Origin: Bradyrhizobium sp. KBS0727
GTDB lineage: Bacteria > Pseudomonadota > Alphaproteobacteria > Rhizobiales > Xanthobacteraceae
Assembly (NCBI RefSeq): GCF_005937885.2
Contig: NZ_CP042176.1
Location: 806,001-870,000 of the forward strand
DNA length: 64,000 nt
Direction: 5' to 3'
Made by a program: the position numbers and the translations under genes. The notes beneath the pieces are model-generated. The model searched no databases, had not been told where the DNA came from, and saw only the letters and a list, made by a program, of their open reading frames with translations. Positions 34,070-42,237 of the stretch are shown here, one piece after another (the first letter of the stretch is position 1; each line of letters starts with the position of its first letter).

Positions 34070-34852
34070 ATGCACGACAGGGTTTCGCCGAAGGCGCTCG
34101 ATAACTCCAGCGCCGAGGAATGGCAGGCGCGGGTCGATCTCGCCGCCGCGCATCGGCTGGCCTTCAACCAGGGCTTTAGCGAGGGCATCTTCAACCACCT
34201 GACCTTCGCGGTGCCGGGGCGCAGCGATCGCTATTACCAGATCCCGTTCGGCACGCACTGGTCGGAGGTCACCGCCTCCTGCTTCATGGAAGTCGGCATC
34301 GACGACGGCGAGGTCAAGCGCGGCGAGGGCGAGGTCGAGCGCTCCTGCTATTGCATCCACGCGCCGATCCACAAGGCGCTACCGCAGGCCAAAGCGGTGT
34401 TTCACACCCACATGCCCTATGCGAGCGCGCTGACGCGGCTCGAAGACCCGCGCATCAAGGAGATCGGCCAGACCGAGGTCGGGCTGTCAGGCGCCATTGC
34501 CTATGACGACGAGTACACCGGCCCGGCGCTCGATCCCGCCGAAGGCGCCCGGCTGGCCGGCGTGATCGGCGACAAAAAGGTGTTGTTCATGGCCAATCAC
34601 GGCATCTCGACGGTCGGCGCCACCGTCGCTGATGCCTACGACATGCTCTACTACGTCGAGCGCGCCGCGCAGGTGCAGATCTACGCGATGTGGACCGGGC
34701 AAAGGCTGAAGCAGCTTCCCGCCCCCGTGGTCGAAAAGACCCAGCGCGATTACCGCGACGATCATCTCTATCGGGGACCCAGCCCGGCGCAGCGGCACTT
34801 CGATGCGTTGAAGCGCATGCTGGATCGCAAAGAGCCTGACTACGCGACGTAG
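34070..34852 (+). CDS. Class II aldolase/adducin family protein
   Basis: 260 residues. The Zn ligands are His in FHTHMPY and in MANHG. The domain begins HRLAFNQGFSEGIFNHLTF, the phosphate-binding Gly/Asn region of the fuculose-aldolase fold. Many such proteins decarboxylate or cleave sugar derivatives; the substrate is unknown. An ATG two codons earlier abuts the AGGAGG ribosome site with no spacing, so the second ATG (MHDRVSP), seven bases from AGGAGG, is the better start. Confidence 0.88.
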   Translation: MHDRVSPKALDNSSAEEWQARVDLAAAHRLAFNQGFSEGIFNHLTFAVPGRSDRYYQIPFGTHWSEVTASCFMEVGIDDGEVKRGEGEVERSCYCIHAPIHKALPQAKAVFHTHMPYASALTRLEDPRIKEIGQTEVGLSGAIAYDDEYTGPALDPAEGARLAGVIGDKKVLFMANHGISTVGATVADAYDMLYYVERAAQVQIYAMWTGQRLKQLPAPVVEKTQRDYRDDHLYRGPSPAQRHFDALKRMLDRKEPDYAT

Positions 34853-34863
34853 CGGAGTGCCTT

Positions 34864-34957
34864 CGTAGGGTGGGCAAAGGCGCGATTGCGCCGTGCCCAC
34901 CATTGGTTCAAATCGCGATACTAGTTGGTGGGCACGCTTCGCTTTGCCCACCCTACG
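34864..34957. repeat. Palindromic intergenic repeat, family E copy 2
   Basis: CGTAGGGTGGGCAAAG on the left and CTTTGCCCACCCTACG on the right, with GTGCCCACCA / TGGTGGGCAC inside. It lies between the convergent aldolase and glycosylase genes. Confidence 0.85.
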
Positions 34958-34959
34958 AA

Positions 34960-35493
34960 TTAGGCGCCTGAGCTTTCCCGCACCTCATCCGCAAACCGAT
35001 GCCAGATCTCCGGCCGCCAACTTCCATTCGCGGCCCCCGATGTCGACGGTAAAATCCAAATTCTGGTATCGCCGATCCGCTCGGACTGCTCGCCGTAATC
35101 GCGCTTGCCGCCGAAGAATTTTTGTCCCGCAGTTTTGCTGGTGAACGCGAGGAATTTTGGGCGAAACGCGGCGATTGACGCGTTCAAGCGGGTGCGCGGG
35201 TCATCGAGCCTCGTCAATGGAATCTGATGGTCCATCCCAAAATGCGTTTTCACCAGATCGGTGAGGCCAATTCCATGCCGCAGCAGCTCGCGGTACTGGT
35301 GTGGCTGCAATGGCTCGGGGATCAGTCTGGTCTCGTACAGAATCTTCCAGAACTTGTTCTGCTTGTTGGCGTAGTAAGCGCCGGCGGTAGCCGACACCGT
35401 GCTCGCGGCCGTTCCGCACAGGACGACGCGAAGCTGCTCCTGCAACAGGTCCTGCAGGACGTCAGGCACGGCTGTGGTTATTGGCTCGCCCAC
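34960..35493 (-). CDS. Uracil/mismatch DNA glycosylase-like protein (UDG superfamily, TDG/Mug-like)
   Basis: 177 residues. The first motif region reads VVLCGTAAS in place of the usual GINPG, then GAYYANKQNKFW, which matches the Mug/TDG branch, GIGLTDLVKTHFG, and a C-terminal LPSTSGAANGSW as the second active-site loop. The lack of the canonical Asn/Asp water-activating residue in motif 1 is notable; a distinct UDG class without it has been described from Bradyrhizobium. It overlaps the repressor gene by 16 bases and is co-transcribed with it. Confidence 0.82.
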   Translation of the reverse strand: MGEPITTAVPDVLQDLLQEQLRVVLCGTAASTVSATAGAYYANKQNKFWKILYETRLIPEPLQPHQYRELLRHGIGLTDLVKTHFGMDHQIPLTRLDDPRTRLNASIAAFRPKFLAFTSKTAGQKFFGGKRDYGEQSERIGDTRIWILPSTSGAANGSWRPEIWHRFADEVRESSGA

Positions 35494-36128
35494 ACGATCC
35501 GCGCGATCCAGACGACGTCGTCGGCATCCAGCGTGCGGTCGGCATGAACGGGATTGAGCGACTGCAGTTCGAGTTGTTTCGCGGTGCGGCGCTTCAATTC
35601 CTTGACCATGACCTCGCCGCCCGAGGTTTTCACCACCACGCGGTCGCCGCGCCGGATCGCGGTGCCCGGCGACACGATGACGATGTCGCCGTCGCGATAG
35701 GCGGGCTTCATCGAATCGCCGGATATCTCCAGCGCATAGGCGTGCTCGTCGCCGGACGACGGCAGCGCCACCTCGTCCCAGCCCTTGCCAGCGGGAAAGC
35801 CGCTTTCGTCGAAATGGCCGCCGCTGCCGACTTGCGCCAGCCCCAGGAGCGGCATCGATTGGGTGCTGCGTGCGCCGTCGCCGATCAACTGCACGAAGGT
35901 CTCGATCGACGAATTGGTGGCGGCCAACGCCTTGGAGACCGATTCGGTTGACGGCCAGCGCTCGCGGCCGTCAACCGACATCCGCTTGGACTTGTTGAAG
36001 GTGGTGGGGTCGAGACCGCTGCGCTTGGCGAGCCCCGAGGGTGACATGCCGGCCCGCTCGGCCAGCCGGTCGAGCGCGGTCCAGACCTGGGCGTGGGTGA
36101 GAATGCGTTGTGATTTATGCTTGGCCAT
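35478..36128 (-). CDS. Phage-repressor-like XRE/S24 transcriptional regulator
   Basis: 216 residues. The N-terminal about 60 residues form a Cro/CI-type helix-turn-helix (RLAERAGMSPSGLAKRSGLD); the C-terminal half is a LexA-like S24 domain with Ser139 (ISGDSMKP) and Lys176 (GEVMVKEL). The expected Ala-Gly self-cleavage site is Val100-Gly101 (GLAQVGSGG), so self-cleavage may be altered or lost. It precedes and overlaps the glycosylase gene, which suggests damage-linked control of that gene. No other prophage genes are near. Confidence 0.88.
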   Translation of the reverse strand: MAKHKSQRILTHAQVWTALDRLAERAGMSPSGLAKRSGLDPTTFNKSKRMSVDGRERWPSTESVSKALAATNSSIETFVQLIGDGARSTQSMPLLGLAQVGSGGHFDESGFPAGKGWDEVALPSSGDEHAYALEISGDSMKPAYRDGDIVIVSPGTAIRRGDRVVVKTSGGEVMVKELKRRTAKQLELQSLNPVHADRTLDADDVVWIARIVWASQ

Positions 36129-36355
36129 TGAAAGCTCCGAACCGATCTAGGAATTATTGCCTTAATCAGCGGCTTTGCGCAAATCCGGCCTGGGTGAACA
36201 GGGCGCGGCAGGGGAAAAGACCGCCCAAGACCGCTCCAGCCCGGTGTCCGGGCGCTTGAGTTGGCGGCTTGCCGCCATTACGGTCTGCGCCTGCCCCGGG
36301 GAATTTCCGGGAAAATCCCAAGAGTAACAACAACAAGCAGGGAATCCGCAACGCC

Positions 36356-36700
36356 GTGCCCACGATCTACAAAATCAGTCCGGCCTCGGCCTGGCGCGAG
36401 GCCGAACGGCAGGGCGTCTACCGGGGCAGTGCCGACGACCTGCGCGACGGCTTCATTCATTTTTCTACCGCCGCCCAGGTCGCGGAGACGGCGCGGAAGC
36501 ATTACTTCGGGCAGACCGGCCTGTTCCTGATCGCGGTCGATGCCGACGCGCTGGGGGATGCCTTGCGCTGGGAACGCTCGCGCAACGACGAACTGTTCCC
36601 GCACCTCTATGGCGAACTCGATCTCGGCGCGGTCACCGCGATCCTCGACATGCGGGCGCAGTCCGATGGCTATCACGACATTCCGGAGCTGAAACCTTGA
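36356..36700 (+). CDS. DUF952 domain protein
   Basis: 114 residues from a GTG start (VPTIYKIS). DUF952 features: IYKISPASAWREAERQG, GFIHFSTAAQVAETARKHY, LFLIAVDADALG and HLYGELDLGAVTAI. The domain is related to glutathione S-transferase-associated proteins and has no proven activity. Its stop overlaps the start of pyrD by four bases (TTGA), so the two are translationally coupled. The longer frame upstream lies in the divergent promoter region with the repressor. Confidence 0.85.
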   Translation: MPTIYKISPASAWREAERQGVYRGSADDLRDGFIHFSTAAQVAETARKHYFGQTGLFLIAVDADALGDALRWERSRNDELFPHLYGELDLGAVTAILDMRAQSDGYHDIPELKP

Positions 36701-37794
36701 TCCGCGCCTTTGACGCCTTATCGCTGCCGCTGCTGCGCTGGTTCGATCCGGAGGACGCGCACCGTATGGCGATCCAGGGCCTGCGGCTGCTGCCGCCGAC
36801 CAAACCGCGCCGTGACGACCCGAAACTGGCGGTGCGGGCGTTCGGCCTGAATTTTCCCAACCCGATCGGCATGGCCGCGGGCTTCGACAAGAGTGCGGAA
36901 GCGCCGGACGCGCTGCTGCGGCTCGGTTTCGGTTTCGTCGAGATCGGCACCGTGACGCCGAAGCCGCAAACCGGCAATCCGCGGCCGCGGCTGTTCCGGC
37001 TCGAACGCGATGAGGCCGTGATCAACCGCATGGGCTTCAACAATGACGGTGCGGAAGTAGCACTGCGGCGGCTCGCCGCGCGCGCGCATCTGGGCGGCAT
37101 CGTCGGCGTCAATGTCGGGGCCAACAAGGACTCGCCCGATCGCGTCGCCGATTACGTCAAGCTGATCGAGACCTTCGCGCCGGTCGCGAGCTATTTCACC
37201 GTCAACGTTTCCTCGCCGAACACGCCGGGCCTGCGCAATCTGCAGCAATCGGCCGCGCTCGACGATCTCCTCGCCAAGGTGATCGATGCGCGCGAGCGGG
37301 TGCGCAAGAACGCCGGCGATTCGCCGGTGCTGCTGAAGATCGCACCGGATCTCAGTCTGGCCGAACTCGACGACGTCGTGCACATCGCCCGTTCGCGCCG
37401 CGTCGACGGCATGATCGTCGCCAACACCACGCTGGCGCGGCCCTCGAGCCTGCGCGAGACCAACCGCGCCAGGGAGCAGGGCGGCTTGTCGGGGCGGCCG
37501 CTGTTCCGGCTGTCGACGCGCATGGTGGCGGAGACCTATGTGCGGGCCGAAGGCGCGTTCCCCCTGATCGGCGTCGGCGGCATTGATAGTGGCGGCGCCG
37601 CGCTGACGAAAATCCGCGCCGGCGCCAGCCTGATCCAGTTGTATTCGTCGCTGGTCTACAAGGGCCTTGGTCTCGTCGAGGACATCAAGAGCGATCTGGC
37701 TTCGACCTTGCTGCGCACCGGCCGCGATTCACTTTCCGAAATCGTCGGCGCCGATGCTGCCACGATTACGGCGGAAGACTGGCCGGTGAAGTAA
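36697..37794 (+). CDS. pyrD: Dihydroorotate dehydrogenase (quinone), class 2
   Basis: 365 residues. It oxidises dihydroorotate to orotate at the inner membrane, passing electrons to quinone. An N-terminal amphipathic pair of helices (SLPLLRWFDPEDAHRMAIQG) marks class 2. FMN barrel motifs include FPNPIGMAAGFDKSAEAPDA, FNNDGAEVALRR, the catalytic-Ser loop NVSSPNTPGLRNLQ, VANTTLARP, and LIGVGGIDSGGAALTKIRAG. The start is a TTG inside the DUF952 stop. A hairpin repeat region follows. Confidence 0.95.
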   Translation: MIRAFDALSLPLLRWFDPEDAHRMAIQGLRLLPPTKPRRDDPKLAVRAFGLNFPNPIGMAAGFDKSAEAPDALLRLGFGFVEIGTVTPKPQTGNPRPRLFRLERDEAVINRMGFNNDGAEVALRRLAARAHLGGIVGVNVGANKDSPDRVADYVKLIETFAPVASYFTVNVSSPNTPGLRNLQQSAALDDLLAKVIDARERVRKNAGDSPVLLKIAPDLSLAELDDVVHIARSRRVDGMIVANTTLARPSSLRETNRAREQGGLSGRPLFRLSTRMVAETYVRAEGAFPLIGVGGIDSGGAALTKIRAGASLIQLYSSLVYKGLGLVEDIKSDLASTLLRTGRDSLSEIVGADAATITAEDWPVK

Positions 37795-37939
37795 GGCTTG
37801 TTTACCTCGCCCTGCTTGCGGGGAGGCGCAAAGCGCCGGGTGAGGGGGTATAGGTCTCTCGATAAACTTCACGCGTGGATAGAGCCCCTCATCCCGACCT
37901 TCTCCCCGTGAAGAACGGGGAGAAGGGGAAAACAAACCG

Positions 37940-39262
37940 TCACGCCGTAAACGACTTCCGCAGCAACACCGGATAGCGCAGCGCCTCGAGTCCGCCGCGG
38001 GCGGCGTAATGCACCAGCAGTGCGCCCCACAGTCCGGCATTGCCGAACGAGCGCAGCGCGAACCAGGCGGCAAGAAAGACCAGCAGCGACAGCACCATCA
38101 GGTTGCGCATGTCACGGGCCCAGGTGGCGCCGATATAGACGCCGTCATAGGCAAAGGCGAACACGCCGAGCAGCGGCGCAAACACCACGAACGGCAGGTA
38201 GTCGCGGGCGACCCGCCGCACCTCGGTGTTGGCACTCATCATGTCGATGAACGAGGTCCCGAACAGCGCGAAGCTTGCGGCGACGGCAATCGCAAAGACA
38301 AAGCCCCAGATCAGCACCAGCCGCACCGCGCCGGCGAAAGCGGGCTTGTTGCGGGCGCCATAGGCGCGGCCGCAAAGCTGTTCGGCGGCGTTGGCGAGGC
38401 CGTCGAGGAAGAACGCGCTGATCAAAAGGAAATTGTTCAGCACCGCATTGGCCGCGAGCGTCATGTCGCCGGCGCGGGCGCCTTGCGCGGTGAAGAACAG
38501 GAATGCCGTGATCAGCGACGCGGTGCGGATCATGATGTCGCGGTTGACCGCGAGCATGCGCATCAGCTTGACGCGGTCGAACAACGTCGCCCGCGCCACC
38601 GCCAATTGCCCCTGCAGGCGACGCGCGATCACGACGCCGAGCAGAAGCCCCGCCGCTTCCGCGATCACGGCGGCGATCGCCGCCCCGGCGATACCGAAGT
38701 CGAACACCAGAACCAGCAGCATCGTCGCCGCCATGTTGATGAGGTTGATGGTGATCTGGGTGCCGAGCGCCAGTTTGGCGCGGGCCTGTCCGATCAGCCA
38801 GCCAAGCACGACGTAGTTGCCGAGCGCCAGCGGCGCCGACCAGATCCGGATCGTGAAATAGGTTTTGGCGGCGCGGGTGACGCCCTCGCTGCCGCCCATC
38901 GCGCCCAGCAAAACCGTGGCCAGCGGGATCTGCAACACGATGAGCCCTGCGCCGATCAGCGCCGCGACGATGAAGCCGCGTACCAGGATCGCGCGCAATT
39001 CGCTGGTTTCGCCGGCGCCCAGCGACTGCGCGGTGAAGGCGACCGTGCTCATGCGCAGGAACGCGAACAGCCAGAACATGCAGTCGAACAGCACCGAGGC
39101 CATCGCCACGCCGCCGAGCAGCGTGGCGTCGCCGAGCCGCCCGATCGCCGTGGTCGAGACGATGCCGATCAGCGGCGTGGTCAGGTTCGCGACCATCGCC
39201 GGACCGGCGATGGCGAACACCTGCGCTGTCGTGACCTTCGAGGGAGCCGCGGGCGAATGCAT
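37940..39262 (-). CDS. MATE family efflux transporter (DinF-like)
   Basis: 440 residues, about 12 helices. VFAIAGPAMVANLTTPLIGI opens the first half and STTAIGRLGDATLLGGVAMA the TM2 loop, as in DinF-type MATE proteins. The upstream extension of the frame (Arg-rich) is the antisense of the MBL gene, so MHSPAAPSK is taken as the start. It begins two bases after the MBL gene stop; a three-gene operon with that gene and the small membrane protein is likely. The 145-base gap to pyrD holds two hairpin repeats. Confidence 0.9.
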   Translation of the reverse strand: MHSPAAPSKVTTAQVFAIAGPAMVANLTTPLIGIVSTTAIGRLGDATLLGGVAMASVLFDCMFWLFAFLRMSTVAFTAQSLGAGETSELRAILVRGFIVAALIGAGLIVLQIPLATVLLGAMGGSEGVTRAAKTYFTIRIWSAPLALGNYVVLGWLIGQARAKLALGTQITINLINMAATMLLVLVFDFGIAGAAIAAVIAEAAGLLLGVVIARRLQGQLAVARATLFDRVKLMRMLAVNRDIMIRTASLITAFLFFTAQGARAGDMTLAANAVLNNFLLISAFFLDGLANAAEQLCGRAYGARNKPAFAGAVRLVLIWGFVFAIAVAASFALFGTSFIDMMSANTEVRRVARDYLPFVVFAPLLGVFAFAYDGVYIGATWARDMRNLMVLSLLVFLAAWFALRSFGNAGLWGALLVHYAARGGLEALRYPVLLRKSFTA

Positions 39263-39264
39263 GG

Positions 39265-39999
39265 CTAGAACTCGACGATCATGCCGTCGGCGGCGGTGAC
39301 ATAAGAGAGCTCGTGCAGCCGTCCGAGCAGGTCGTCGCTCATATGCGTGAGCACGAGACGTTTGGCGTTGATCTCGGGCAAATGCGCTTCCAGCGTTTTC
39401 AGGCTGAGATGATTTCTGACGACCTTGTCGTAGTAATACGCTTCCGCGACGAACAGGTCGGCGTTCTGCGCCGCCGGGATCAGCGTCTGCGTCCATTCGG
39501 TGTCGGCGCTGTAGGCGATGACGCGGCCTTCGGCCTCGATCCGGTAGGCCAGAAACGGCCCGCCGGATTCGCCATGGACCACCGGGTAGGGCGTGACCCT
39601 GATATCGCCGAAGCTCCGGCTTTGTTCGGGAGCGAGCGCCACGACCGACAGATCGAAGCGCGGCCTGGCTTTCGAGGAATGCTCGAACAACGTCTCCATC
39701 AATTGGGTCAGCTTCGCCTCGATGCCTGCCGGGCCCGCGATCACCAGCGGACGGCTCCGCCGCGTGAACTGCGCGTCGAGCAGCAGGAACGGCAGCCCGC
39801 CGAAATGGTCGCCATGAAAATGGGTGATCAGGATCAGGTCGATATCGTCGCTGATGATGCCGAGGCGCTTCAGCCCCGGCAGCGACGATGCGCCGCAGTC
39901 GATCAGGAAATTGACGCGGCTGCCCGTGACGTGGAAACTGGTGTTGAGCCTGCCGCCCGAGCCCAGCGCGTCACCGCAGCCGACGAATTGCAGTTGCAT
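39265..39999 (-). CDS. MBL-fold metallo-hydrolase (RNase Z-like)
   Basis: 244 residues. The metal site begins ITHFHGDHFGG (His60, His62, Asp64, His65), followed by YSADTEWTQTL (Asp bridging) and a C-terminal LVLTHMSDD His. MQLQFVGCGDALGSGGRLNT is typical of the RNase Z/phosphodiesterase branch. It lacks the full RNase Z exosite arm, so a cyclic-phosphodiesterase or generic hydrolase role is equally possible. It lies between the small membrane protein gene and the MATE gene. Confidence 0.88.
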   Translation of the reverse strand: MQLQFVGCGDALGSGGRLNTSFHVTGSRVNFLIDCGASSLPGLKRLGIISDDIDLILITHFHGDHFGGLPFLLLDAQFTRRSRPLVIAGPAGIEAKLTQLMETLFEHSSKARPRFDLSVVALAPEQSRSFGDIRVTPYPVVHGESGGPFLAYRIEAEGRVIAYSADTEWTQTLIPAAQNADLFVAEAYYYDKVVRNHLSLKTLEAHLPEINAKRLVLTHMSDDLLGRLHELSYVTAADGMIVEF

Positions 40000-40021
40000 C
40001 GGCTGCCCGCTTTTCGAAGGT

Positions 40022-40324
40022 CTATCGTCCGCGCGGCGCGCCGAACATCCGCGACAGCAGCCAGACCGGAATCACGATCACGGCGCCGAGCAGGAAGTAA
40101 CGCCACAGCCAGTTGACGGCGTCGAAGCCGAGATCCCAGAGCCGCCGGAACAGGGTCTGGATGCTGTGCAGGATATTCCAGGGATCGAACCCGATCACCG
40201 AGAGCACCACGCCGACCAGCACCGACAGCAGGATCAGCCGGAACGCCACCGACAGCGGCGAGCCGCCGAGAAAGCGGTACAGGCCGTCATTGCCGGCCGG
40301 CAAGTCTCTGACGTCGTTGGGCAT
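40022..40324 (-). CDS. Small inner-membrane protein (possible DUF6460)
   Basis: 100 residues from MPNDVRDLPAGNDGLYRFLG, with two transmembrane segments (VAFRLILLSVLVGVVLSVIG and RYFLLGAVIVIPVWLLSRMF) around an amphipathic stretch. GGGAGAGACC upstream is a good ribosome site. Family assignment is from memory and uncertain. It leads the MBL-MATE operon, with 22 bases between its stop and the MBL start. Confidence 0.7.
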   Translation of the reverse strand: MPNDVRDLPAGNDGLYRFLGGSPLSVAFRLILLSVLVGVVLSVIGFDPWNILHSIQTLFRRLWDLGFDAVNWLWRYFLLGAVIVIPVWLLSRMFGAPRGR

Positions 40325-40425
40325 CGGTCTCTCCCGCGGGATTCTGCCCGCACAGTATAGGTCAAGGCAGGGCACATGGGGAACCCGCGTTGGGGCGTCA
40401 ATGGCAGCCATGCGCGGTTGGCACC

Positions 40426-42237
40426 TTAATTTGTTGTCACATTCTTTAACATCCGCTCCAGCGTCTCCAGCCGGTCGGCCTCGCGCGGCGGTTTGTCCCA
40501 GCGCAGCCTATTGATGCGCGGAAACCGCATCGCGACGCCGGATTTGTGCCGTGGCGAGCGGGCGAGCCCCTCAAAGGCCACTTCCAGCACCAGGCCCTGG
40601 TCCGGCTCATGCACGACATGGCGCACCGGGCCGAACTTTTCGGTGGTGTTGCGGCGGACGAAGCGGTCGATCTGCAGCAGTTCCTCGTCGGTGAAGCCGA
40701 AATAGGCCTTGCCGACCGGCACCAGTTGCTCGCCGTCCTCTCCGTTCGTCCAGACGCCGAACGTGTAGTCCGAATAATAGGACGAACGCTTGCCGTGGCC
40801 GCGTTGCGCATACATCAGCACCGTATCGATCAAATGCGGATCGCGCTTCCACTTCCACCACTGGCCTTTGGGACGGCCCGGCAGATAAAGTGCGTCGCGC
40901 CGCTTCAGCATGACGCCTTCGACGGCGTCGGCGTCCTCACCTGCACCGGCGCTGGCGGGATCGGCACGTGCGGCCGTCAGCCCGTCCCAGCTATCGAAGG
41001 CGACCGTCGGCGATAGATCAATACGCGGGTCGTCGAGTTTTTTGATGAAAGCCTGCAGCCGCGCGCGGCGTTCGACAAACGTCAATTCGCGCAGATCGGT
41101 CTCGTCGTCGGCGAGCAAGTCGTAGGCGCGGAGGTGGATCGGATATTCCTTGATGAGTTTCGGCGACACGACTTTTCGGTTCAGCCGTTGCTGCAGCACG
41201 TTGAAGGTCTGCACGCGGCCGTCGCGCAGCACCAGCAATTCGCCGTCGACGGCGCCTGGCAAATGCAGCGAGGGCGTGAGGTCCGGAAAGCTCTTGGTGA
41301 TGTCTTCGCCGCTGCGCGAATAGAGCCGCGTCTGCAGATGGCCGCGTTCGTCGCGGCCCGAAACCGCCTGCACGCGAATGCCGTCCCATTTCCATTCGGC
41401 GATGAAGTCTGTCGGATCGAGATTGGGGAAATCCGCATCCTCGATCGCATGCGCCAGCATCACCGGGCGGAACGGGGTCGGATCGCGATTGACCGGCTTG
41501 TCGGCCTTCCCCTCCAGCCAGGCGAACAGGTCGAGATAGGGCGGGGTAAGCCCCGGCCACATCAGTTCGACCTCGTGCGGGTCCTTATTTCCGAGCGCGG
41601 CCGCCGCCGTCTTCGCCAGCCGCGCCGAAACCCCGATCCGCATCGCGCCGGTGACGAGTTTCAACAGCGCCCAGCGGCCGGTCTCGTCGAGTTCGTCGAG
41701 CCAGCGCGTGAGCTGTTTCGGCAGTTCGGTTTTGCCGAGGGTGCGCAGTGTGATGACGACCTCGGAGAGGGTGGGGGGAGGTGGATTGTTGTGGCGGTTC
41801 GGCGCGAGTGCCGCATCTTCCTTACCTCTCCCGCTTGCGGGGGAGGTCGGAGCGCTCGACAGCGCCCTTGCGCTGTTGGGCGATCCGGGTGGGGGCTCTT
41901 TCTCCCCAGTGAGCAAGCGGCCAGACCCCCACCCCGGCCCTCCCCCGCAAGCGGGAGAGGGGGAAGATTTCGGCCACATCAGCGCCACCGTCTCCGAGAG
42001 ATCGCCAACGTAATCATACGACAACCCGAACAGCACCGGGTCGGTGCGGTCCGTAATCAGGTCGCGAATTAGCCCCGGCTTGGCGTGCTTGAATGACAGC
42101 GCGCCGGTCAGCGCCGCCAGCGCGTAGCCGCGGTCGGGATCAGGAGTCTCGCGAAAATACCCGGTGATCAGCCGCAGCTTGTTGTTGCGGCCGGGCTCGT
42201 AGGCGAGACGGTCTAGTAGTTCGGCGAAGCGATTCAT
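40426..42237 (-). CDS. ATP-dependent DNA ligase of the ligase-associated DNA damage response (LigB/C type)
   Basis: 603 residues. An N-terminal helical DNA-binding domain is followed by the nucleotidyltransferase domain; the adenylated Lys is Lys283 in EWKWDGIR. Later motifs include DGELLVLRDGR, DAVEGVMLKRRDALYLPGRP and QWWKWKRD, then the OB-fold. Residues about 90-140 are a low-complexity Pro/Gly/Ser segment encoded by a 136-base element with perfect 22-base inverted ends, inserted without breaking the frame. The ATG overlaps the exonuclease stop by four bases. It seals strand breaks together with the exonuclease, helicase and PdeM genes nearby. Confidence 0.92.
   Translation of the reverse strand: MNRFAELLDRLAYEPGRNNKLRLITGYFRETPDPDRGYALAALTGALSFKHAKPGLIRDLITDRTDPVLFGLSYDYVGDLSETVALMWPKSSPSPACGGGPGWGSGRLLTGEKEPPPGSPNSARALSSAPTSPASGRGKEDAALAPNRHNNPPPPTLSEVVITLRTLGKTELPKQLTRWLDELDETGRWALLKLVTGAMRIGVSARLAKTAAAALGNKDPHEVELMWPGLTPPYLDLFAWLEGKADKPVNRDPTPFRPVMLAHAIEDADFPNLDPTDFIAEWKWDGIRVQAVSGRDERGHLQTRLYSRSGEDITKSFPDLTPSLHLPGAVDGELLVLRDGRVQTFNVLQQRLNRKVVSPKLIKEYPIHLRAYDLLADDETDLRELTFVERRARLQAFIKKLDDPRIDLSPTVAFDSWDGLTAARADPASAGAGEDADAVEGVMLKRRDALYLPGRPKGQWWKWKRDPHLIDTVLMYAQRGHGKRSSYYSDYTFGVWTNGEDGEQLVPVGKAYFGFTDEELLQIDRFVRRNTTEKFGPVRHVVHEPDQGLVLEVAFEGLARSPRHKSGVAMRFPRINRLRWDKPPREADRLETLERMLKNVTTN
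41825..41960. repeat. Palindromic repeat inserted inside the ligase gene
   Basis: Perfect 22-base inverted arms at 41825-41846 (CCTCTCCCGCTTGCGGGG...) and 41939-41960 flank a centre of about 90 bases. Similar CTCCCCG/CGGGGAG hairpins sit in gaps at 37800-37933 and 45715-45746. The element is read through as protein. Confidence 0.85.

Noticed and set aside
35478..36128. S24 repressor as sign of a prophage
   Set aside because: No integrase, structural or lysis genes in the surrounding 20 kb; neighbours are core metabolism.
37800..37933. CTCCCCG/CGGGGAG hairpins as a possible CRISPR or transposon end
   Set aside because: Only two hairpins with no regular spacing or adjacent cas or transposase gene; best seen as intergenic palindromic repeats.
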